DNA of 27,761 bases from CAYMKL01 sp964390805 (GTDB lineage: Bacteria; Chloroflexota; Anaerolineae; VGOG01): the NCBI GenBank assembly GCA_964390805.1, contig CAYMKL010000094.1, forward strand, positions 1-27,761, in the 5' to 3' direction. A model generated the notes under the pieces. It had not been told where the DNA came from. It made no database searches and worked only from the letters and a program-made list of their open reading frames with translations. Position 1 is the stretch's first letter. Each line of letters opens with the position of its first letter. A program made the translations under genes and the position numbers. This document shows, in pieces, positions 22,673 to 27,761 of this stretch.

Positions 22673-22874
22673 AGTGGGGACGTCTGCACATCACCAACAT
22701 GATCGAGTTGTCGAGCGTCGGTTAATGGCGACAGAACATAACTATTTCCAAGCCATTACTACAATCTGTAGGGTTTATAACACGTCAAACATACTAATTG
22801 TAGTTGAAGGGGCTACTTTGTACCTGGTATGACCGATGTGAGAATCTGGGTAGAAGGTAAACGGGCGATCAGAC

Positions 22875-22903
22875 TTGACAATTCCATAGTAAGACGGTAT
22901 AAT
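22875..22903 (+). promoter_or_regulatory. Perfect consensus sigma-70 promoter ahead of the dipeptidase cluster
   Basis: TTGACA (22875-22880), exactly 17 bp, TATAAT (22898-22903). No other plus-strand promoter of this quality lies before 27.5 kb, so it likely drives the whole cluster. Confidence 0.85.
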
Positions 22904-23035
22904 ATTAAAAGGTTAGACCAATGTTAGGGATAGCTGCCTACTCCGCACTGTTCAGGACAGAGGACTCGGTTGAGCAAAACAGAGCCAGGACGAGTGTTTG
23001 AAGCAGCGAGGGAACTTAGCGAGGGAGGAATACGG

Positions 23036-23709
23036 ATGAGGGAAAGTAGAGGGCTTGCACTTCATGCCCGGTCCGTTATCATTGATGGGTTGAACGTGAG
23101 CCGTTGGCAGGAGGAGACGTTCCTGAAGCTGCATCAGGGAGGGGTGACGGCCATCAACGCCACCATAGCTGTGTGGGAGGATCTTAACCAGACAATCCAT
23201 GAGATTGCTCGATGGCATCAGTATTTCCAAGAATACGACAACATTATTATGCCCGTCAGGACCGTGGCCGATATCAAGGAGGCTAAAGAGAGAGGCAAGG
23301 TAGGTATCATTTTTGGTTTTCAGAACATCTCGCCTGTTGAGAATGATCTCAACCTATTGTCTGTATTCAAGGAGTTGGGGGTCCGGATCATTCAGCCCGT
23401 CTTTCACTGGCCGATTTCCTGGATGTTATTGATTATCTGGCCAAACTGGTGGGAGTGGATCATGTGGCCATAGGGACGGACTTGGTCGAAGGACAACCTA
23501 AGGAGTTCTTCTTCGGGCTACGCAGGGGCAGGATACACTCCAAGCCGCTTGAGTTGCCGGTGGTATTCCCGGAGGGGATCCGTTCGGCCTCCGATTTTCC
23601 CAACATCACCGCCGGCCTGCTTGACAGAGGGTACTGCGAGAGCGACGTTGCGAAAATCATGGGAGACAACTTATTGCGACTCTTTGAAGAGGTTTGGTCC
23701 GAGATGTAG
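23036..23709 (+). pseudogene. M19 membrane dipeptidase, internally deleted and out of frame
   Basis: ATG 23036 follows GGGAGGAA. The first part (LHARSVIIDGLNVSRWQEET, then GGVTAINATIAVWE, ending ELGVRIIQ near 23396) matches the N-terminal part of M19 dipeptidases of the kind linked to ABC peptide transporters, which lack the usual H-x-D. The frame then changes: from about 23398 another frame reads SLADFLDVIDYLAKLVGVDH and VAIGTDL, the C-terminal part, ending at TAG 23707-23709. The intervening block with the catalytic Glu and SH-type residues, well over 100 codons, is missing. As written, translation would stop at 23471-23473 after 145 residues. Non-functional. Confidence 0.85.
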
Positions 23710-23740
23710 CCGGTTCACAGCGGGAAAGGAGGGATGCCTA

Positions 23741-24043
23741 TTGGCTGGGCCTCCTTATATTTTGCCTAACTGTACAGCGCCCATTCTCGTCCAGATGGCG
23801 CTTTCGCTGGCTTATGCCATTCTGCTGGAGGCAGGCCTGAGCTTTCTGGGCTTGGGCACCCAACCCCCTGATGCTTCCTGGGGAGCCATGTTGTACGCTG
23901 CCCGCGGGCACCTGCGACGTGCCTGGTGGTATGGTTTCTTCCCCGGACTCTTCATCACGGTGCTGGTTCTCGGTCTTAACTCTTTCTCTGAGGCTCTCCG
24001 CGACGCTCTCGATCCCACCCGGCGTAGATTGGAACAAAGATGA
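23741..24043 (+). pseudogene. C-terminal fragment of a DppC/OppC-type ABC permease
   Basis: About 100 residues: YILPNCTAPILVQMALSLAY, AILLEAGLSFLGLGTQPPDA, SWGAMLY, and FSEALRDALDPTRR. These are the last third of the BPD_transp_1 permeases of peptide/nickel transporters, including the EAA-like loop region's end. A TTG at 23741 with AAGGAGG 8 nt upstream could initiate it, but the first helices and half of the permease fold are gone. The partner DppB, solute-binding and ATPase genes are not in the window. Original role: import of di- or oligopeptides, consistent with the adjacent dipeptidase. Confidence 0.85.
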
Positions 24044-24044
24044 A

Positions 24045-25028
24045 ATGCAATCTCAAGAGTTTGATACCCGCAAGATAGAGCGCGACACGAAGGACATCGT
24101 TTATCTGGATGTAACATGCACACCCGGCGGTACGCCAATCCGGCAGACCATTCTAGTCGTTGGCGGCAGACGGGCTGGCCCCGTTCTAGTAGTCTCGGGC
24201 GGTGTGCACGGTGATGAGTATGAGGGACCCCTTACCATCATTCGTCTGTTCAGGGAGCTGGAGCCTGCGGATATCAGAGGGACGTTTGTCGGACTGGTGG
24301 TGGCCAACGTGCCGGCATTCGAGGCTGGCACCCGCTGTAGCCCGATTGACGGGCTCAACCTGGCTCGGGTCTTCCCTGGTGACCCAATCGGGTCTGTAAC
24401 CCAGCAAATCGCGCACTGGATGGGAGAGAGACTTATCGCAAGGGCCGATTTCTACATTGACCTCCATTCCAGTGGCAGCGACATGGAGATGCCCCAGTTG
24501 TGCGGATACCTGATAGGTGAAGGGCCTACAGCTCGACTGTCCAGGCGCGTGGCCGAGGCATTCCACACCGAGGCCATTTGGGCACGTCCGGAGCAGCCGC
24601 CTGGTCGCACCCTCAGTTGTGCAGTGGAGCATGGTATCCCAAATATGTATACTGAGTGCCCGGCTAGCAGATGCGTAAGCCTTACCGATGTGCAAGCTTA
24701 CCAACGTGGTGTGCGAAATGCCATGCGGGTGTTAGGTATGTTGGATGGAGAGCTTGAGGGAGAGCCATCTCGATACCACCTCTCTGGTAGCTCAGATCTA
24801 GAATCCATGGGAGCCAGGACTACAAAGAGTGGGTATTTCGTACCTGGGCCGGGCCTGCTGGACTGGGTAGAGACCGGCAACTTGCTGGGAACCATCTGCG
24901 ACCTGGCCGGCAACGTGCTGGAAGAGGTGCGTGCACCAACATCAGGGTACGTGGTCATGCGGCGGCTTCTCCCTACGGTCCATGCCGGACAAGTCGTGTA
25001 TACACTAGCTGAACGTTATCAGAGATAG
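24045..25028 (+). CDS. AstE/aspartoacylase-family zinc hydrolase
   Basis: 327 residues from ATG 24045, one base after the permease stop (weak site; the ORF is open upstream only through the permease's antiparallel frame). Zinc ligands of the succinylglutamate desuccinylase/aspartoacylase fold are visible: GGVHGDEYEG (His and Glu, about residue 50) and YIDLHSSG (His, about residue 143). VANVPAFEAGTR and DGLNLARVFPGD contain the usual Asn-Arg substrate-binding pair. The family removes acyl or amide groups from N-acylated amino acids and similar compounds; the exact substrate is unknown. It appears complete. A C-terminal beta domain (APTSGYVVMRRLLPTVHAGQ) is typical. Confidence 0.85.
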   Translation: MQSQEFDTRKIERDTKDIVYLDVTCTPGGTPIRQTILVVGGRRAGPVLVVSGGVHGDEYEGPLTIIRLFRELEPADIRGTFVGLVVANVPAFEAGTRCSPIDGLNLARVFPGDPIGSVTQQIAHWMGERLIARADFYIDLHSSGSDMEMPQLCGYLIGEGPTARLSRRVAEAFHTEAIWARPEQPPGRTLSCAVEHGIPNMYTECPASRCVSLTDVQAYQRGVRNAMRVLGMLDGELEGEPSRYHLSGSSDLESMGARTTKSGYFVPGPGLLDWVETGNLLGTICDLAGNVLEEVRAPTSGYVVMRRLLPTVHAGQVVYTLAERYQR

Positions 25029-25119
25029 AGCTTATCCATGAGCGTAGACCGCATTAGTCAACGACAAACGATCAGGAGAGTAGTCTCCGAGAGGCCACGC
25101 ACGAGCAGGAAGAGCGGAA

Positions 25120-25572
25120 TTGCGTAGCTCTTTGGCAGCACTACCTTCTTATGTCCGACCTGTGCTTGATATGCACGTGCACCCACCCTTCGAGCGTGCA
25201 AAGACGGGAGCCATGTTGGCAGCTGCGCAGCGGGTGGGGATCACGCGCATCATCATGTGCTCCATAGGCTACAGTGACGCTGTCGAATATCCTTCGCTAG
25301 AGGAGGTAAGACGCGGTAACGAGGAAGTCTATGCCCTGGCGGCGCGGCACGCCGGTTTCGTCTATGGGTATGTGTACGTCAATCCGAACCATTCCGAAAC
25401 GCTGAGCATCTTGGAAGAAGGCCTCTGCCAGCCTGAGGTGGTTGGGATTAAGCTATGGCTTTCCTGTCGCGATGTGGTCGGAGCAGACATACCTCTGGCG
25501 GCCAAGCGTCGCATCCTGTGGAAGAACAGTGCACAGTTGTTCTTCAGCGAAAACACAGAGCATGATTGTTGA
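25120..25572 (+). pseudogene. Amidohydrolase, probable internal in-frame deletion
   Basis: 150 residues from TTG 25120. The N-terminal half is ordinary amidohydrolase_2: metal-binding LDMHVHPPF (H-x-H), VGITRIIMCS, YVNPNHSETLSILEEGL, and GIKLWLSCRDV. Directly after this comes ADIPLAAKRRILWKNSAQLF, which looks like the extreme C-terminus of the same family (the K-x-x-I-L-x-x-N-A-x-x-L-F end). About 120-140 residues, including the later His and Asp metal ligands, seem to be missing between them without a change of frame. The stop overlaps the start of the next amidohydrolase by 11 bp. A natural short protein cannot be ruled out, but it would lack an active site. Confidence 0.65.
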
Positions 25573-26495
25573 CTTCTGCGCGTACCTAGCTTGACAATGT
25601 TAACTTCGCCTGCGTCAGACCTCCGAGGTCTGTGAAACAGCTCTAGGATGGCGAAATCGTAGCTTTTGCAGGCATTTCGACGGGTGCAATCACCCATTGG
25701 AGACCTCGGAGGTCTAAACTTAACATTGTCGAACTAGGTGCCTGGCCGACTTACGAACTTCCCTATCACACTGCCGCTGGGCTGCTCTCTTTGATGGATC
25801 GTTGTGGTATTGACGCGGCCTGTGTCTCACTGGCTGGAGGCATGTTTGCATTCGATGCCCGCAGGGCCAACGAGCAGTTGGTCAAGGCTATCGCAGGATA
25901 TCGCGAGCGGCTATGGCCCATCGGCGTGCTTGACCCGACCGTTCCGACTTGGCGGGAGGATCTGGAAGATGGTCTCGGCCGCCTAGACCTTGCCGGCTTT
26001 CGCTTGCACCCCAACTACCATGACTACACGTTCGACGCGCCGGAAGCCGTGAACCTGGCGGAGTGGCTCGCTGACGCAGGATGCCCCCTTTTCATAGCGC
26101 TCTACGTAGATGAAGAGCGTCTACAGCATCCTGCTATCCGTGTCCCTGCGATACCGATTGCTGAGATCGTGGGATTGCTTCGACAGGCTCCGAAGACGAC
26201 TATCGTGCTGAATAGCCTCAAGGTAGAGCACGCGCTGTCTTTGTGGGAGACGGGGTTGTCTCTGGATCGGGTATACCTGGACATTGGCGCGATGGATAAG
26301 CCGTTTGACGGTCTACAGTCATTGATGCAGGCTCACGGCGTGGACCGTTTCGTGTTCGGCAGCCAGATGCCGTTTCTTTACCCAGAGGCCGCACTCATGG
26401 TGGTTGAGCACTCTAACCTGGCAGCCGTAGAAATTGAAGCCACGCTGCAACGCAATTGGCAAAATAGTCCGGTGCTTGCCGGACTGGCAAAGTGA
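25562..26495 (+). pseudogene. Second amidohydrolase, interrupted by a MITE-like insertion
   Basis: The ATG at 25562 encodes MIVDFCAYL and is cut at codon 10 by the element at 25590-25733. Removing the element and one CTAG gives 262 codons in one frame: MIVDFCAYLGAWPTYELP, AGLLSLMDRCGIDAACVS, LWPIGVLDP, GFRLHPNYHDY, LYVDEERLQHPA, and VLNSLKVEHA, then DRFVFGSQMPFLYPE. This is an amidohydrolase_2 fold protein. The first motif reads D-F-C-A-Y where D-x-H-x-H is usual, so metal binding was probably already altered. As it stands, only an N-terminally shortened protein from TTG 25791 could be made. Confidence 0.88.
25586..25737. mobile_element. 144-bp MITE-like element with CTAG target duplication
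   Basis: Element 25590-25733; CTAG at 25586-25589 and 25734-25737. Terminal inverted repeats of 17 bp (CTTGACAATGTTAACTT against TTCGACAATGTTAAGTT, 14 of 17). Sub-terminal perfect inverted repeats AGACCTCCGAGGTCT (25617-25631) and its complement (25701-25715). No coding capacity. Precise removal restores the amidohydrolase frame, which is strong evidence that this is an insertion. Confidence 0.9.
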
Positions 26496-26600
26496 TGACC
26501 ATAGGATATAGGGGGTGTATTATTACGTGATTCTTAGCAAATCGTACCAGAAGAGCATTGGAAAAAGCGCGACCGTTGTGGTCTCGGAAGGGAGGACTTC

Positions 26601-27374
26601 ATGAAACGAGCTTTTTCGGCAATCGAGATTCCTAGCCGTCCGGCTAAACCGCGCACCGAAGGTGTGACCATGATGGTCGACTGGGGGTTACCGCCCGGTG
26701 CGCAGCGGGATATGCTTGGCTTCGCATCCGAGTTCATTGACCTGGCAAAAGTGGCCATCAGCATTTCTGGCCTCATCTCAGAAGACGCCCTCGTGCAGAA
26801 GATCTTGACTTATCGCGAAGCCGGGGTCGAGTCCTTTCCAGGGGGGATGTTTGTGGAGCTTGCCTATAAACAAGGCAAGGTAGCGCAATACTACGAAGAG
26901 TGTCGCCGCGTGGGATATCGTCTCGTTGAGGTATCCGACAATGTGGTGCACTTTTCCGAGCAGGTGAGAGAGCGTCTGATTCGCCAGGCTGTTGAGGAGT
27001 ACGGATTCCGCGTGATGGGTGAGGTCGGGAGCAAGCACGTGGAAACGGACCCAAAGACCCTAATCGCCGACATCAGGGCCTCCCTGAAAGCAGGGGCATG
27101 GAAAGTGCTGGTGGAAGCCGCGGAGTTCGTCTCGGAGGATGGATTGGATACCTCTCTTGTGGAGGCTCTGCTCGGAGAAGTAGACCCCGCCGACCTCATG
27201 TTCGAACTGCCAGGAACGTGGCTCGCCAACGTTCATGCCCACCAAATCTTTCGGATGATGATCTGGCTGGTGGAGAATGTCGGGCCGGACGTTAACATCG
27301 GGAACGTAACGCACGAAGACATCATCCCGCTCGAGACGCTGAGGGCTGGCGTGGGTGTTACGATGAAGCTCTAA
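26601..27374 (+). CDS. Phosphosulfolactate synthase (ComA)-like protein
   Basis: 257 residues from ATG 26601 with AAGGGAGGAC upstream. It matches the ComA TIM-barrel family: MMVDWGLPPGAQRDMLGFAS, FIDLAKVA, VESFPGGMFVELAYKQGKV, VGYRLVEVSDN, FRVMGEVGSKH, and WKVLVEAAEFV. ComA adds sulfite to phosphoenolpyruvate, the first step to sulfolactate or coenzyme M. Bacterial homologues can have other roles, and no comB or comC is in the window. It sits between amidohydrolase 2 and the MttB fragment on the same strand. It appears complete and is, with the AstE-like gene, one of the two intact members of the cluster. Confidence 0.8.
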   Translation: MKRAFSAIEIPSRPAKPRTEGVTMMVDWGLPPGAQRDMLGFASEFIDLAKVAISISGLISEDALVQKILTYREAGVESFPGGMFVELAYKQGKVAQYYEECRRVGYRLVEVSDNVVHFSEQVRERLIRQAVEEYGFRVMGEVGSKHVETDPKTLIADIRASLKAGAWKVLVEAAEFVSEDGLDTSLVEALLGEVDPADLMFELPGTWLANVHAHQIFRMMIWLVENVGPDVNIGNVTHEDIIPLETLRAGVGVTMKL

Positions 27375-27509
27375 TGCCTACGATGGTGAACCCTAACTCG
27401 ATCGGACCTGCGCAGTCACTGATCCAATTGAAGCAAACTTGACAGGATAGAGTGGCGGCAGTAGCGCCGTTACCCCCTATTTACGAGTAGACTCCCAGGA
27501 GGTAAGACT

Positions 27510-27737
27510 ATGAACGCCGATTCTTCTAGTCGTGCTTTCCCGCAAATCCGCTACCTTTCCACGGATCAGATCGAAACTCTTCATCGAGCTACGTTGAACA
27601 TACTGGAGAGAACAGGAGTCGTGTTTCACGAGCCTGAGGCCGTGGACATCCTGAGGCAAGCGGGAGCTCTCGTCTCGAATGATAACAGGGTTAGGATCCC
27701 CTCGCACTTAGCCTACATTTCGCACTTTTCAAACTGA
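27510..27737 (+). pseudogene. N-terminal fragment of an MttB-family methyltransferase
   Basis: 75 residues from ATG 27510 with AGGAGG 7 nt upstream. IRYLSTDQIETLHRATLNIL, ERTGVVFHEPEAVDIL, RQAGALV and NRVRIPSHL are the N-terminus of trimethylamine:corrinoid methyltransferase-like proteins (usual length ~470-500). After IPSHL the family would go on with a V-x-x-A-L helix, but here AYISHFSN and a stop follow. Either the gene is broken at about base 27706 or another insertion starts there; the window ends 24 bp later. MttB homologues without pyrrolysine demethylate quaternary amines such as glycine betaine; which type this was cannot be told. Confidence 0.75.
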
Positions 27738-27761
27738 ATAGAGAGCGAAGTTTGTCTTACC

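Larger units (their letters stand above)
22551..23035. other. A/T-richer intergenic region with divergent promoters
   Basis: No firm gene in 485 bp. It holds overlapping promoters on both strands at 22634-22672 and a perfect consensus promoter at 22875-22903. An ORF of 26 codons at 22921-23001 (ATG right after AAGG) could be a leader peptide but has no recognisable feature. Its base composition is clearly lower in GC than the genes either side. Confidence 0.6.

Noticed and set aside
22921..23001. A 26-codon ORF after the consensus promoter, possible leader peptide
   Set aside because: It has no attenuator hairpin, codon run or conserved feature, so there is not enough to annotate it as a gene.

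Overview
The window looks like one contig of a metagenome-derived or environmental bacterium. Its closest feel is the Chloroflexota (Anaerolineae-like): moderately high GC, many short G/C-rich palindromic repeats between genes, membrane-anchored reductive-dehalogenase-like and ferredoxin proteins, MttB/amidohydrolase/M19 dipeptidase genes, and a large set of MFS, DMT and MATE exporters. The assignment rests on gene style only; there is no rRNA or tRNA gene to fix it.

Region 1 (1-5129, plus strand). A 102-bp remnant of a glnS 5' end at 56-157 is followed by a small ORF with a possible methylase-like tail, a DUF3800 protein, a hairpin-rich intergenic stretch and an AbiEi/AbiEii-type toxin-antitoxin pair. 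Then comes complete glutaminyl-tRNA synthetase. The remnant and the true glnS bracket the toxin-antitoxin/DUF3800 cargo as direct repeats. They differ only at synonymous sites.

Region 2 (5130-13485, minus strand). A co-directional run reads MFS exporter, MrfA-type helicase (with an embedded HNH nuclease domain), membrane-anchored RdhA-like iron-sulfur protein, MrfB-type DEDDh exonuclease, EamA exporter and dinB. The dinB gene is broken by a frameshift and by loss of its 3' end exactly at the glnS stop. MrfA and MrfB are the mitomycin-repair pair known from Bacillus subtilis. With exporters, a dehalogenase-like protein and a translesion polymerase alongside, the run reads as a possible DNA-damage/xenobiotic-resistance block (inference). 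Two dispersed repeat units are translated in frame inside mrfA.

Region 3 (13486-21446). Histidine phosphatase (+) converges on an MFS transporter (-). These are followed by a multi-cluster ferredoxin-like protein (-), a YghO-like GNAT protein (-), an FGGY/xylulokinase-type kinase (-, with its own strong promoter) and a MATE exporter (+). A 44-codon leftover of an S1-domain gene (-) ends the region at a CCTAGG junction.

Region 4 (21447-27761). Threonine aldolase (-) lies opposite a plus-strand catabolic cluster headed by a perfect TTGACA-17-TATAAT promoter. The cluster holds M19 dipeptidase, DppC-type permease, an AstE/aspartoacylase-family hydrolase, two amidohydrolases, a ComA-like phosphosulfolactate synthase homologue and an MttB-type methyltransferase. 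Most of it is decaying. The dipeptidase lost its middle, the permease kept only its C-terminus, amidohydrolase 1 seems to have an in-frame internal deletion, and MttB is cut to 75 residues. Amidohydrolase 2 is interrupted by a 144-bp MITE-like element flanked by a CTAG target duplication; removing the element and one copy of the duplication restores the frame exactly.
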